A DNA stretch of 64,000 nt from Streptomyces candidus (GCF_014207445.1 NZ_JACHEM010000010.1:62001-126000), one strand, 5' to 3'. Positions 52,465-62,039 are shown, counted from the first letter of the stretch. Notes: generated by a model not told the origin, from the letters alone. Numbers and translations are program-made.

Positions 52465-52571
52465 CCCGCCCGACGCCCGCCCCGCCCGGTGCCCGACCGG
52501 CACAACGTCCGCCCCCCCCGGTCCGATCCGCCCGACCCCGATCCGGCCCGCCGCGGTGCCGCACACAAAAG

Positions 52572-52606
52572 GGGCCCCGCCACGACGGGGGAACGTGGCG
52601 GGGCCC
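52572..52606 (+). terminator. Terminator after snpR
   Basis: GGGCCCCGCCACG pairs with CGTGGCGGGGCCC (13 bp) around a 9-base loop. It lies 107 bases past the snpR stop, before a small gene. Confidence 0.7.
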
Positions 52607-52703
52607 TCGCACGGTCGAGTGCCCGGGCGTGCGCGGGTCATGCGTACGGGGCGGAGAAACTTTCCATTCGTTGATCTTGCGGACGCAGGGGTAACCGCGT
52701 GGC

Positions 52704-52877
52704 ATGAACGCGAACAGTTTGAGGTTGCTGATGGTGCTGGCGGTGCTGGTGCAGCTGATGGCGCTGTTCCAGCACCAGGCGATGGGCATGGCCTGGCAGG
52801 ACGCCTTCACGGTCGCCGCGTCGTGCGCGCTGGTGGGGCTGACAGCGGCGCGGATAGCCGGACGGTACGGGTCCTAG
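52704..52877 (+). CDS. Small hydrophobic protein
   Basis: A 57-codon frame starting MNANSLRLLMVLAVLVQLMA with two hydrophobic segments (about 7-25 and 36-52). It is preceded by AGGGG at a long distance and by a terminator of snpR, so it would need its own promoter. Not a family I recognise; the reading frame has normal Streptomyces codon use. Confidence 0.55.
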   Translation: MNANSLRLLMVLAVLVQLMALFQHQAMGMAWQDAFTVAASCALVGLTAARIAGRYGS

Positions 52878-53003
52878 CGGGCGGGACGCGCCCCGGGGTC
52901 CGTACCCGCGTCGTCGCCGTACGCGGAAGGCGTCGTACGTCGGGCCGTTGGGTGCCGCCGCGTGCCGCAGGGCCCGCGACGCGACCCCGTGCCCCCGCTC
53001 GCC

Positions 53004-54563
53004 TCACGGCCTGCGCAGCAGCGTGATCCCGTCCCGTTCCGTCACCTGCACGTAGCCGTGTTCGCGGTAGAGCCGGAGCATGCGTTCCGTCCGTTCCCTG
53101 GGGCAGGGAACCTTGACGGTCGGGTCGGCACTGTCGGACACCACCCAGCGCGGCGGGTTCGCCGGCAGGCCGGTGGGGACCGCGGGGTCGGGCCCGGTCC
53201 CGTAACAGACCAGGCTCACGGTCGTACGGGAGGTGAGCATCGGCGCGAGACGGTTGGAGGACGCGACGGTGTCGCCGTCCGGTATCCGGTCGAGGATCTC
53301 CCGCGCGATCACGACCCGCTCGGGTGTGCGCCAGGCCGACGGCAGTACCAGATCGTGCAGCGGGTACACCGCCGCCGTGGCCGCCGTGAAGGCCGCGGAG
53401 AAGCCGAGCGCGCGCCGCCGCCGGACCCCCGGAAGCAGATCCCTCCGGCGGCTCAGCACGTCCACGAAGCCCGCGAACAGCACCGGCATCAGAATCGCGC
53501 TGTAGTGGAAGCCAGGCGTCCAGTAATGCTCGTTGCCGGCGACGAACCGCCACCCCAGCGTCGGCAGACAGAGCAGCAGCAGCGGAGACCGTACGCCGAC
53601 GAAGGCGACCGGAGCCGCCAGCATCAACAGCAGCAGCCATTTCATCGGCGGCCAGAAAACCCCGAGCGCGAGGCCGATCACATTCCCGGACGGCGAAGCC
53701 TCGTCGCCCGGTATCTGTCCCCAATAGGCGAATCCGCCGTCGGGATTCATCGCGGGAAGCAGTACGAGGATTTCCACCGCCGTGCCGACGACACCGAGCA
53801 GCACGACGGAAACACCGAGCCGCATACGCGATCTCGGTCCCGGATCCGCCCGTCCCCCCGCCGCGCGGGGCTCCCGCCACGCCTGCCAGGCGATGTACGC
53901 CCCGACGGCGGCGAGCGTCAGCCCCAGATCCTCCTTCACCAGCAGCAACGGCGTCGCCCACAACGCCCCGGCCCACCACCGACGCTGTCCCAGCGCCACC
54001 GCGCTGAAAGCCAGCAGCGGTACGGCAAAGGCTATTTCGTGGAAGTCCTTGGCCGCCGCCGAGACAATGCCCCACGACGCCCCGACCCCGCACCCCGCCA
54101 CCAGTGCGGCAACCGGCCCGACCGCACGGTGCGCCCACCGGGTCACCGGCCAACACGCCAGCGCCAGCAACGCGGACTGCACCACGAGAAGCGTGACACC
54201 GCTCGGAAAGAGACGGTAGAAGGGGGCGACGAGCACCAGAATCGGATGGAAGTGGTCCCCGAGAAGATTGAACCCGGGCCCCTTCAGCTCGACGATCGGG
54301 GCCTGTCCCCGCGCGTAGGCGGCAATGGCCTGCTCGAATATCCCCAGGTCGAATCCCGCGTTGAGCATGCGCCCGTTGCGCAGGACCGCCACCGTGGAAT
54401 AGAGGACGAAGAAGAGTGCGGTCAGCGACCAGGCCAGGACGCGCGGCCCGGGAAGCCGCTGCCGCAGCACGGTACGCAGGCGAGCACCGGGGTTCTCCGG
54501 GCCGCGGGGCGACGGTATTCGCTCCGTACGGCGGCCCGCGTTCCGTACGACTGACTCCACCAT
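53004..54563 (-). CDS. DUF2079 multi-spanning membrane protein
   Basis: A 519-residue protein with about ten membrane helices, DUF2079 family. Typical features: FDLGIFEQAIAAYARGQAPI (D-x-G-x-x-x-Q after the first helix), an LGDHFHPILVLVAPFYRL segment and KDFHEIAFAVPLLA, and a soluble tail at the C-terminus. Related proteins resemble lipid-linked sugar transferases, but no substrate is known. ATG 54563 (MVESVVRN) is chosen; it has only a weak ribosome site, and an upstream start at 54662 is possible. Confidence 0.85.
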   Translation of the reverse strand: MVESVVRNAGRRTERIPSPRGPENPGARLRTVLRQRLPGPRVLAWSLTALFFVLYSTVAVLRNGRMLNAGFDLGIFEQAIAAYARGQAPIVELKGPGFNLLGDHFHPILVLVAPFYRLFPSGVTLLVVQSALLALACWPVTRWAHRAVGPVAALVAGCGVGASWGIVSAAAKDFHEIAFAVPLLAFSAVALGQRRWWAGALWATPLLLVKEDLGLTLAAVGAYIAWQAWREPRAAGGRADPGPRSRMRLGVSVVLLGVVGTAVEILVLLPAMNPDGGFAYWGQIPGDEASPSGNVIGLALGVFWPPMKWLLLLMLAAPVAFVGVRSPLLLLCLPTLGWRFVAGNEHYWTPGFHYSAILMPVLFAGFVDVLSRRRDLLPGVRRRRALGFSAAFTAATAAVYPLHDLVLPSAWRTPERVVIAREILDRIPDGDTVASSNRLAPMLTSRTTVSLVCYGTGPDPAVPTGLPANPPRWVVSDSADPTVKVPCPRERTERMLRLYREHGYVQVTERDGITLLRRP

Positions 54564-54752
54564 GGTTTCCACCTGCGCATCCGGCTGTGTTCGGCCGGGC
54601 GGCTGTCGGGGTCCCGGGCTCCTGTCGTCGGCAAACCTATGGCGCATGCCGGAACGGTCCAAGTCCGGGCCCCGTTCCGGCCCTGTCGCCGCAGGTCAGG
54701 CAGACGCGGGGGCGCGGCCCAAGCACCTTGGCCGGGAGCTTCGCAGCGGGTC

Positions 54753-54798
54753 GGCAAAAACACCAAGGGGCCCGACCGGCGAACCGGTCGAGCCCCTT
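54753..54798 (-). terminator. Rho-independent terminator of sodN
   Basis: On the minus strand a 14-bp stem with one mismatch closes a four-base loop (54765-54798) and is followed by GGTGTTTTTG, a true T-run. It lies about 60 bases past the sodN stop. Confidence 0.85.
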
Positions 54799-54859
54799 CC
54801 GCATACGTGCTGGACGGCGAAAACGCCGCACCTCACGCATCGCTGGAACGGCGAAGGCG

Positions 54860-55255
54860 TCAGGCCTTCTTCGTCTCCCAGAAGATGCGGTCGATCTCGG
54901 CGATCAGCTCAAGGGCCTTCTCGCCGGTCTTCGGGTCCGTCGACGCCTTGGCGGCCGAGAGGGCCTTCAGGGCGTCGTTGACGAGCTGGTGCAGCTGCGG
55001 GTACTTCTCGAAGTGCGGGGGCTTGAAGTAGTCGCTCCACAGCACCGAGACGTGGTGCTTGGCGAGCTCCGCGCGCTGCTCCTTGATGACCACGGCGCGC
55101 GCCTGGAAGTGCGCGTCGTCGTTGGCCTGCATCTTCTCCTGGACGGCCTTGACCGACTCGGCCTCGATACGGGCCTGGGCGGGGTCGTACACGCCGCAGG
55201 GCAGGTCGCAGTGGGCGCTGACCTTGACCTTGGGGGCGAACAGGCGGGAGAGCAT
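54860..55255 (-). CDS. sodN: Nickel superoxide dismutase
   Basis: A 131-residue precursor. The 14-residue leader (MLSRLFAPKVKVSA) is removed so that His15 becomes the new N-terminus; the nickel hook is H-C-D-L-P-C-G-x-Y (residues 15-23: His, two Cys and main-chain amines). The rest is the four-helix bundle that forms a hexamer. Streptomyces switch between the Ni enzyme and an Fe/Zn enzyme by nickel supply; the promoter region (55256-55408) has TTTTGACG on the minus strand, but I see no clear Nur box. ATG 55255, with AAGGAT upstream. Confidence 0.97.
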   Translation of the reverse strand: MLSRLFAPKVKVSAHCDLPCGVYDPAQARIEAESVKAVQEKMQANDDAHFQARAVVIKEQRAELAKHHVSVLWSDYFKPPHFEKYPQLHQLVNDALKALSAAKASTDPKTGEKALELIAEIDRIFWETKKA

Positions 55256-55408
55256 GGAATCGCATCCTTCCTCGTGATCGTCTTCTCAAGGGCGAGATTA
55301 CTCCCTGAGGAAGGCCTTTTCGCGAGTGCCCCCAGGGGCTTACGTCAAAAGTCCGGGGTGAGACTGGGACCCGGGGGCTGGTGCGGTGCGGAACCGGGAG
55401 GTGTCGGA

Positions 55409-55924
55409 ATGAGGGACGACGGGCGTGCGCGGAGCGGTCCGGAGGGGCCCTCGCGCAGCGAGCGGGAGGAAGGGCGCGAGCGGGAACGGGAGCGGGAACT
55501 GCGGGAGCGTGGGCCGGACGTGCAGGCTCCGTTGGGGCTCGCCGAGGTCTCGGGGCTGTCGATGGTGCCGACGCTGCTGCACCGGGATCAGGTGCTGGTG
55601 CATTACGGGGCGGAGGTCCGGCCGGGTGACGTGGTGGTGATGCGCCACCCGCTGCAGCAGGACCTGCTGATCATCAAGCGGGTGGTGGACAGGCGGGAAG
55701 GAGGCTGGTGGGTGCTCGGCGACAACCCGGACGACGAGGTCGTCGACTCGCGGTCGTTCGGGCCCGTGCCGCCGTCGATGGTCCTGGGGCGCGTGCGGGC
55801 GCGCTACCGGCCCCTGCAGGCGGGGCGTCAGCGGTCGGTGGGGGCGGTGATGTCCTGGGCGTTCTCGGCGGTGCGGCCGGTGCCGGCGGACCGTTCGGTC
55901 TCCAGGCGTTTGCGGGCGCGGTAG
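55409..55924 (+). CDS. sodX: Nickel-type superoxide dismutase maturation protease
   Basis: A 171-residue S26 (signal-peptidase-like) protease that removes the SodN leader. The catalytic Ser is in SGLSMVPTLLHRDQ and the Lys in LLIIKRVVDRREGGWWVLGDN. The first 40 residues are charged, with a REEGRERERERE run, and no membrane anchor is visible. It is divergent from sodN (153 bases). The last 30 residues (after RARYRPL) are encoded in DNA that is also the end of the CGNR gene on the other strand. ATG 55409 with GGAGG before it. Confidence 0.92.
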   Translation: MRDDGRARSGPEGPSRSEREEGRERERERELRERGPDVQAPLGLAEVSGLSMVPTLLHRDQVLVHYGAEVRPGDVVVMRHPLQQDLLIIKRVVDRREGGWWVLGDNPDDEVVDSRSFGPVPPSMVLGRVRARYRPLQAGRQRSVGAVMSWAFSAVRPVPADRSVSRRLRAR

Positions 55925-56457
55925 GCGGCGACGTTGGCGCGGGTGGCGCACCGGTCGGAGCAGTAGCGGCGGGAGCGGTTGGTGGAGGTGTCGAGGTAGG
56001 CGTTGCGGCACGGGGGGGCCTGGCACAGGCCCAGGCGGTCGGCGCCGTGTTCGGTGAGGTGGTAGGCGAGACCCATGGAGGCGGTGGCGGCGTAACCGGC
56101 GGTCACGTTCGACGGGTGCTCGGCGAGGTGCATGTGCCAGTCCGGTCTGCCGTCGTCCTTGCGGGCCTCGTGGCCGGAGATCTGCGGGCTGACGGGGAAT
56201 TCCAGGAGCAGGGAGTTGAGCAGGTCCACGGCCAGGGTCTCGTCGCCGGAGTCGGCTGCCTCGAAGATCGCGCGCAGCCGGGTCCGTACGGAACGGAAGC
56301 GGGTCACGTCCGCGTCGGTCGCCCGGCGGGCGGCCTGCTGGCTGCCGCGGAAGAGGTCGCGGACCGCCTCGACCGAGGTGAGCGAGTCCTTGTTGCGGAC
56401 CGGTTCCTCGGTGTTCACCAGGCGCACGGCGTAATCTGCGTAATAGGCCAGTTCCAC
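55828..56457 (-). CDS. CGNR zinc-finger DNA-binding protein
   Basis: A 209-residue protein: an N-terminal ABATE/stress-response domain (about 1-150) and a C-terminal CGNR-type zinc finger with CQAPPCRNAYLDTSTNRSRR, YCSDRCATRANVAAYRARKR (four Cys, basic helix). These proteins are probable transcription regulators. Its C-terminal coding end overlaps the sodX end by 97 bases in a convergent arrangement. ATG 56457. The gene faces the methyltransferase gene across 92 bases. Confidence 0.9.
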   Translation of the reverse strand: MELAYYADYAVRLVNTEEPVRNKDSLTSVEAVRDLFRGSQQAARRATDADVTRFRSVRTRLRAIFEAADSGDETLAVDLLNSLLLEFPVSPQISGHEARKDDGRPDWHMHLAEHPSNVTAGYAATASMGLAYHLTEHGADRLGLCQAPPCRNAYLDTSTNRSRRYCSDRCATRANVAAYRARKRLETERSAGTGRTAENAQDITAPTDR

Positions 56458-56549
56458 TTGTAGTCCTTACCGGGGCAATCTAGTCTGATGCGTGCGTCTG
56501 GGTAATAGGCGTTTCTGGGACTAGGGTATTACGGGAGCGGGTGGTTTCC

Positions 56550-57323
56550 ATGGTCGACGGTACGGATGGGACGGGCGGGGCGGACTGGAGCGGCTGGCAG
56601 GCCGGCTGGGACCGCCAGCAGGAGTGGTACATGCCCGACCGCGAGGAGCGGTTCCGGGTCATGCTCGACATGGTGGAAGCCGTCGTCGGGCCCGAGGCCC
56701 GGGTGCTGGACCTCGCGTGCGGTACGGGAAGTATCACGGACAGGCTGCTCAAGCGGTTCCCGAAGGCGACCAGTACGGGGGTGGACCTCGACCCCGCGCT
56801 GCTGACGATCGCCCGGGGCTACTTCGAGGGGGAGGCACGCGCCCGGTTCGTGACGGCGGACCTCACCGACCCCGAGTGGTGCGCCAAGCTCCCGTACGAC
56901 AGCTACGACGCCGTACTCACCGCGACCGCCCTGCACTGGCTGCGGCTCGGCCCGCTGGCCACGCTCTACGGCCAGGTCGGCGAACTCGTGCGCGAGGGCG
57001 GCGTGTTCATGAACGCCGACCGGATGAAGGACCCCACCACGCCTCGCATCAACGCGGCCGAGCGGGCTCTGCGGCACGCGGGCATGGAGCGCGCGAGGGC
57101 TGAGGAGGGCGTGCTGGACTGGGCCCAGTGGTGGGAAGTGGCCGCAGCCGACCGGGTGTTGGCCGCCCCGACCGCCGAACGTTTCGCGATCTTCGGCGAG
57201 CACGCGGACGGCGAGACCCCGTCCCTGGAGTGGCACGCGTCGACGCTCCGCGCGGCCGGGTTCGCGGAGGCGCGGGCGGTGTGGTCCTCGCCCTCGGACG
57301 CGATGGTGCTCGCCGTCAAGTAG
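56550..57323 (+). CDS. SAM-dependent methyltransferase, class I
   Basis: A 257-residue methyltransferase with the SAM-binding loop RVLDLACGTGSITDRLL and following acidic turn GVDLDPALLTIARGY, then YDAVLTATALHWL. Methylated substrate unknown; the trans-aconitate-type family is similar in layout. ATG 56550 and GTG 56541 are both possible; GGGAG (56533-56537) is close to the GTG. Divergent from the CGNR gene. Confidence 0.87.
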   Translation: MVDGTDGTGGADWSGWQAGWDRQQEWYMPDREERFRVMLDMVEAVVGPEARVLDLACGTGSITDRLLKRFPKATSTGVDLDPALLTIARGYFEGEARARFVTADLTDPEWCAKLPYDSYDAVLTATALHWLRLGPLATLYGQVGELVREGGVFMNADRMKDPTTPRINAAERALRHAGMERARAEEGVLDWAQWWEVAAADRVLAAPTAERFAIFGEHADGETPSLEWHASTLRAAGFAEARAVWSSPSDAMVLAVK

Positions 57324-57359
57324 CAGCCGGTATAAGGACTTTGGTGTGCGGACGCACAA

Positions 57360-57390
57360 GGGGGCGGTACGGGTCATCCGTACCGCCCCC
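57360..57390. terminator. Bidirectional terminator between methyltransferase and ABC transporter genes
   Basis: A 13-bp stem GGGGGCGGTACGG with its complement around a 5-base loop (GTCAT). It separates two convergent units. Confidence 0.75.
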
Positions 57391-57413
57391 TCGCTCGTAC
57401 GCCTGTGGACGAC

Positions 57414-58175
57414 TTACAGCACCTTGGACAGGAACGACTTCGTCCGGTCGTGCTGAGGGTTCGTCAGGACGTCGCGCGGGTGGCCGGATTCGACGACCAC
57501 GCCCTCGTCCATGAAGACCAGCGAGTCGCCGACCTCCCGGGCGAAGCCCATCTCGTGCGTGACGACGATCATCGTCATGCCGTCCTCGGCGAGCCCGCGC
57601 ATGACGTCCAGGACGTCGCCGACCAGCTCCGGGTCGAGTGCGGAGGTCGGCTCGTCGAAGAGCATCAGCTTGGGCTCCATCGCCAGCGCGCGGGCGATGG
57701 CGACGCGCTGCTGCTGGCCGCCGGAGAGCTGGGTGGGGTAGTTGCCCGCCTTGTCGCCGAGGCCGACCCGGTCGAGCAGCTTCACGGCCCGCTCCCGCGC
57801 GGTCGCCTTCGACTCGCCCTTGACCTGGACGGGCGCCTCCATGACGTTCTCCAGCGCCGTCATGTGCGGAAAGAGGTTGAAGCGCTGGAAGACCATGCCG
57901 ATTTCGCGGCGCTGGCGTGCGACCTCGCTGTCCTTGAGTTCGTACAGCTTGTCGCCCTTCTGCCGGTAGCCGACCAGCTGCCCGTCGACCGACAGGCGGC
58001 CCGCGTTGACCTTCTCCAGGTGGTTGATGCACCGCAGGAAGGTGGACTTGCCGGAGCCGGACGGGCCGACGAGGCAGAACACCTCACCGGTGGCGACCTC
58101 CAGGTTGATTCCCTTGAGGACCTCTACGTGACCGAACGACTTGTAGACGTTCTCGGCCTGCACCATGACGCTCAT
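57414..58175 (-). CDS. Polar amino acid ABC transporter ATPase
   Basis: A 253-residue ATPase: Walker A GPSGSGKSTFL, the Q-loop MVFQRFNLFPHM, the signature LSGGQQQRVAIARAL and Walker B LMLFDEPTSALDPE, followed by the H-loop VVTHEMGF. The GlnQ/GluA type. ATG 58175 overlaps the permease stop by 4 bases. It works with the permease and binding protein encoded just upstream. Confidence 0.94.
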   Translation of the reverse strand: MSVMVQAENVYKSFGHVEVLKGINLEVATGEVFCLVGPSGSGKSTFLRCINHLEKVNAGRLSVDGQLVGYRQKGDKLYELKDSEVARQRREIGMVFQRFNLFPHMTALENVMEAPVQVKGESKATARERAVKLLDRVGLGDKAGNYPTQLSGGQQQRVAIARALAMEPKLMLFDEPTSALDPELVGDVLDVMRGLAEDGMTMIVVTHEMGFAREVGDSLVFMDEGVVVESGHPRDVLTNPQHDRTKSFLSKVL

Positions 58176-59143
58176 CGGACACTCCTGTCACCGCTGAGAC
58201 CCAGCAGGTTCGCCTTGATCTTCTGCAACGGGGTGTCCGGCAGGGAACGCAGCGAGCCACGCGCGTACCGCCGCTCCAGGTAGAACTGGAAGACGCTGAA
58301 CACGCTCGTCATCACCAGGTACCAGATCGCCGCGACGAACAGCATCTCCATCACGGCGTACGACGTGGAACCGATCGCCGAGGTGGAGCGCAGCAGCTCG
58401 TTGTACGTCACCGCGTACACCAGTGCCGACGTCTTCAGCATGTTGATGAACTCGTTGCCGGTCGGCGGCACGATCACCCGCATCGCCTGCGGGATCACGA
58501 TGCGCCGCAGCGTCTTGCCCTGGCTCATGCCGAGTGCCTGCGACGCCTCGGTCTGGCCCTCGTCGACGGCCAGCAGGCCCGCCCGGCAGATCTCCGCCAT
58601 GTACGCGGCCTCGTTGAGCCCGAGGCCCAGCAGAGCGCACAGGAACGGGGTCATCACGTCCGTCATCTCGTCCTTGTACAGCGGACCGAGATCGAGGTAG
58701 GGGAAGATCAGCGCCAGGTTGAACCACAGCAGCAGCTGGAGGTAGACCGGCGTACCGCGGAAGAACCAGATGTAGAGCCAGGCGACGCCGCTGGTCACCG
58801 GGTTCTTCGAGAGCCGCATCACGGCCAGCACGATGCCGAGCACGACGCCCAGCACCATGGCAAGCACGCTCACCAGCAGAGTGCGCCCGGCGCCCGCCAC
58901 GACGCTGTCGTCGAAGATCTTGGCGGGGATCGCGTTCCACTGGATGTCGCCCTGCGAGAACGAGTACCCGATCAGGAGCAGCAGCGCGATCACGATCACA
59001 CCGCTGACCCAGCGCCCGTAGTGCCGTACCGGAATGGCCTTGATGACCTCGCCGACGGGCGACGCCGGGATCACCGTCGTCGTTCCCGACGGCTCTTCTG
59101 CGGGAGGTGTGTCCGCAGGCTCCTTGCTCAACTTCTCAGTCAT
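58172..59143 (-). CDS. Polar amino acid ABC transporter permease
   Basis: A 323-residue permease of the HisMQ type. A 45-residue cytoplasmic N-terminus precedes the membrane helices; the EAA loop region is EASQALGMSQGKTLRRIVIP. Only one permease gene is present, so it may work as a homodimer. ATG 59143 starts MTEKLSKEPADTPP. Confidence 0.93.
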   Translation of the reverse strand: MTEKLSKEPADTPPAEEPSGTTTVIPASPVGEVIKAIPVRHYGRWVSGVIVIALLLLIGYSFSQGDIQWNAIPAKIFDDSVVAGAGRTLLVSVLAMVLGVVLGIVLAVMRLSKNPVTSGVAWLYIWFFRGTPVYLQLLLWFNLALIFPYLDLGPLYKDEMTDVMTPFLCALLGLGLNEAAYMAEICRAGLLAVDEGQTEASQALGMSQGKTLRRIVIPQAMRVIVPPTGNEFINMLKTSALVYAVTYNELLRSTSAIGSTSYAVMEMLFVAAIWYLVMTSVFSVFQFYLERRYARGSLRSLPDTPLQKIKANLLGLSGDRSVR

Positions 59144-59233
59144 GACGACTGCCCTTCGGAGGTGCTCAAGAGGTGGGCGACGTGCTCAGGACACGAGCGG
59201 GCCGCCCGATGTGCTCAAGGGGCGTACGGGAGG

Positions 59234-60190
59234 TCACTTGCCGCTGTTGACCGCGGCGGCGTCGATCGCGCCGGTCGTCGCGCCCCACTTCTCCAGCACC
59301 TTCTTGTAGGAGCCGTCCTTGATGATCGCGTCGACGGCCTCCTTGACGGCGTCGCGCAGCTGCGTGTTCTTCTTGTCGACGGCGATACCGAAGGGGCCCG
59401 CCTCGAACTGCTCGCCGACGACCTCGAACTGGTTGCCGCCACCCGCCTTCCGGGCCAGGTCGACCGCCACCGGGAAGTCGTTGACACCGGCGACCACACC
59501 GCCGGTCCGCACCCGCGTCTGCGCCTCCGTGTCGTTCTCGAAGGACTTGATGTCGACGGCCTTCTTGCCGCCGTCGGTGCACTTCTTCGACAGGTCCTTC
59601 AGAGCCGTCTCGTACGTGGTGCCCATCTGCACCGCGACCGGCTTGCCGCAGAGGTCGTCGAAGGACTTGATGCCCGCCGAATTGCCCTTCTTGACGTACA
59701 CGGCCGTGCCCGCGACGAAGTAGTCGACGAAGTCGACGCCCTTGCCGAGCTTCTTGCCCTTGTCGTCCAGGCCCTCCTGGCGGGCCTTGGTGTCCGTGAT
59801 GGAGGAAATGGCCAGGTCGTAGCGGCCCGCGTTGACACCGGTGATGAGAGTGTCGAACTTCGCGTCGGTGAACTTCACCTCGACGCCCAGCTTCTTGCCG
59901 ATCTCGGCGGCGAGGTCCGGGTCGATACCGACGATCTTGTCGCCCTCCTTGGACTCCATCGGGGCGTACTCGGCGTTGGTGCCGACCTCCAGCGTGCCCT
60001 TGTCCTGGATTTCCTTGGGGAGCTTGGCGAACAGCGCGTTTCCGCTCTTGGACGGACCGCCGCTCTTTTTCTCGCCGGCATTGGTCTGGTCGCCGCAGCC
60101 GGTCAGAACCAGGGCTCCGGCGACCGCGAGTACGCCCACCGCGGCTATCCGGGAGCGGGCGGCCGTGCGGCGGGGGGTGCGTGCGGTCAT
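59234..60190 (-). CDS. Polar amino acid-binding lipoprotein
   Basis: A 318-residue family-3 solute-binding protein. The signal peptide ends VLTGC, so Cys32 is the lipidated residue. Typical features: EVGTNAEYAPMESKEGDKI, GIDPDLAAEIGKKLGVEV and the D-x-A-I-S-S-I-T-D-T segment. GGAGG lies before ATG 60190. First gene of the transporter unit. The ligand (glutamate, glutamine or other) cannot be set by eye. The 637 bases upstream contain a hairpin (GACAAG/CTTGTC at 60505-60523) and a TTTTGACA on the minus strand, but no gene. Confidence 0.93.
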   Translation of the reverse strand: MTARTPRRTAARSRIAAVGVLAVAGALVLTGCGDQTNAGEKKSGGPSKSGNALFAKLPKEIQDKGTLEVGTNAEYAPMESKEGDKIVGIDPDLAAEIGKKLGVEVKFTDAKFDTLITGVNAGRYDLAISSITDTKARQEGLDDKGKKLGKGVDFVDYFVAGTAVYVKKGNSAGIKSFDDLCGKPVAVQMGTTYETALKDLSKKCTDGGKKAVDIKSFENDTEAQTRVRTGGVVAGVNDFPVAVDLARKAGGGNQFEVVGEQFEAGPFGIAVDKKNTQLRDAVKEAVDAIIKDGSYKKVLEKWGATTGAIDAAAVNSGK

Positions 60191-60635
60191 GGGGTCCTCC
60201 GGCAGACGAGGGTGCGCAGAGCACTGTCCGAACTGTCCGGACAGCGGCGCATCTTGGTGATCGTGGTGGTTCGTGCACGCGTCACTGAGTGGCACGTCCG
60301 TTCACGACCAGGTGTGATGACGGCATCTTGCCATTCGGACCTGGTCATTTCGGGGGCCAGTCATGTCAAAATCAGATAACGGGTGATCCCCGAACCCCAA
60401 CAGGCCGGTACATCAGGGCCGGACCTTCTGCGGGCCAACCGCCCTGCGACCGGAAAATTCGCCGTCCGTCTCGCGATGCGGATGCCTTGCAAGCCGCGTA
60501 ACGGGACAAGCCCAGGACTTGTCGGGAACTTCTCCGACATCACGGCATGAGTCATCCCACACCGGGCCGCCGAACCGCTCACGCACGGCGACTGAGCGGA
60601 TACGGGCTCGTCCGAGCGGTGTCCCGTCCGGTAAG

Positions 60636-60645
60636 AAGGATCCTT
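60636..60645. promoter_or_regulatory. Palindrome upstream of the malic enzyme gene
   Basis: AAGGATCCTT is a perfect 10-base palindrome, flanked by GTAAG and AC, 183 bases before the malic enzyme start. It could be an operator; there is no direct evidence. Confidence 0.25.
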
Positions 60646-60827
60646 ACACCCCTCATCCGGGGCCCAGGGCACGTGTGCGGCGTGCCCGCGCGTTCGCACC
60701 TCCCCCTGGCGGGGCCGGTCGGTTCCACCGCCCGATCACCGACAGGGCGCGGACGCGGACCCACCCACCCCTCCTCAACCAGGAGTGGCCACCCTCAATT
60801 GATGAAGACCTAAGGGGTAAGAAGACA

Positions 60828-62039
60828 ATGGCAGCGGAGATCGTCAATCCCGGAACCGGCACGGGCGCAGGACTGGATGAGTCCTTCGACCTCGACCCGG
60901 CCTTCGCGCTCCACCGGGGCGGCAAGATGGCCGTCGAGTCCACCGTTCCCGTGCGCAACAGGGACGACCTGTCCCTCGCTTACACACCCGGCGTCGCGAA
61001 GGTGTGCACCGCCATCGCCGAGCAGCCGGACCTGGTCAACGACTACACCTGGAAGTCGAACGTCGTCGCCGTCGTCACGGACGGTACGGCCGTGCTCGGC
61101 CTCGGTGACATCGGCCCGGAAGCCTCCCTCCCCGTGATGGAGGGCAAGGCGATCCTCTTCAAGCAGTTCGGCGGCGTCGACGCCGTCCCGATCGCCCTCG
61201 CGACGAAGAACGTGGACGAGATCGTCGACACGGTCGTCCGCATGGCGCCCTCCTTCGGCGGCGTGAACCTTGAGGACATCTCGGCCCCGCGCTGCTTCGA
61301 GATCGAGCGGCGCCTGCAGGAGGCCCTCGACATTCCCGTCTTCCACGACGACCAGCACGGCACGGCCGTCGTGACCCTGGCCGCGCTGCGCAACGCCGCC
61401 CGGCTCACCGACCGCTCGCTCGGCGACCTGCGCGCCGTCATCTCGGGCGCGGGCGCGGCAGGCGTCGCCATCGCCAAGTTCCTCCTCGAAGCCGGTCTCG
61501 GCGACGTGGCCGTCGCCGACCGCAAGGGCATCGTCAGCCGCGACCGCGACGACCTGACCCCGGTGAAGCGCGAGCTGGCCGAGCTGACGAACAAGGCGAA
61601 CCTCTCCGGCTCCCTGGAGTCCGCCCTCGCCGGCGCGGACGTCTTCATCGGCGTCTCCGGCGGTACCGTCCCCGAGCCGGCCGTGGCCTCCATGGCCCCC
61701 GGCGCGTGCGTCTTCGCGATGGCCAACCCCAACCCGGAGGTCCACCCCGACATTGCGCACAAGTACGCGGCGGTCGTGGCCACCGGCCGCTCGGACTACC
61801 CGAACCAGATCAACAACGTCCTCGCCTTCCCCGGCATCTTCGCGGGCGCCCTCCAGGTGCGGGCCTCCCGCATCACCGAGGGCATGAAGATCGCCGCCGC
61901 GAACGCCCTGGCCGACGTCGTCGGCGACGCGCTCGCCGCGGACTACGTCATCCCGTCCCCGTTCGACGAGCGGGTCGCCCCGGCGGTCACGGCGGCCGTC
62001 GCCGCCGCCGCCCGCGCGGAGGGCGTGGCACGGCGGTAA
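60828..62039 (+). CDS. NAD(P)-dependent malic enzyme
   Basis: A 403-residue enzyme that decarboxylates malate to pyruvate. The malic motif is LAYTPGVAKVCTAIAEQ, then VVAVVTDGTAVLGLGDIGP and FHDDQHGTAVV; the Rossmann loop is ISGAGAAGVAIAKFL. It is the short bacterial form without a phosphotransacetylase domain. ATG 60828 has AAGGGG upstream. Streptomyces have separate NAD- and NADP-linked forms, and I cannot tell which this is. Related to triacylglycerol and antibiotic precursor supply in the genus. Confidence 0.95.
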   Translation: MAAEIVNPGTGTGAGLDESFDLDPAFALHRGGKMAVESTVPVRNRDDLSLAYTPGVAKVCTAIAEQPDLVNDYTWKSNVVAVVTDGTAVLGLGDIGPEASLPVMEGKAILFKQFGGVDAVPIALATKNVDEIVDTVVRMAPSFGGVNLEDISAPRCFEIERRLQEALDIPVFHDDQHGTAVVTLAALRNAARLTDRSLGDLRAVISGAGAAGVAIAKFLLEAGLGDVAVADRKGIVSRDRDDLTPVKRELAELTNKANLSGSLESALAGADVFIGVSGGTVPEPAVASMAPGACVFAMANPNPEVHPDIAHKYAAVVATGRSDYPNQINNVLAFPGIFAGALQVRASRITEGMKIAAANALADVVGDALAADYVIPSPFDERVAPAVTAAVAAAARAEGVARR

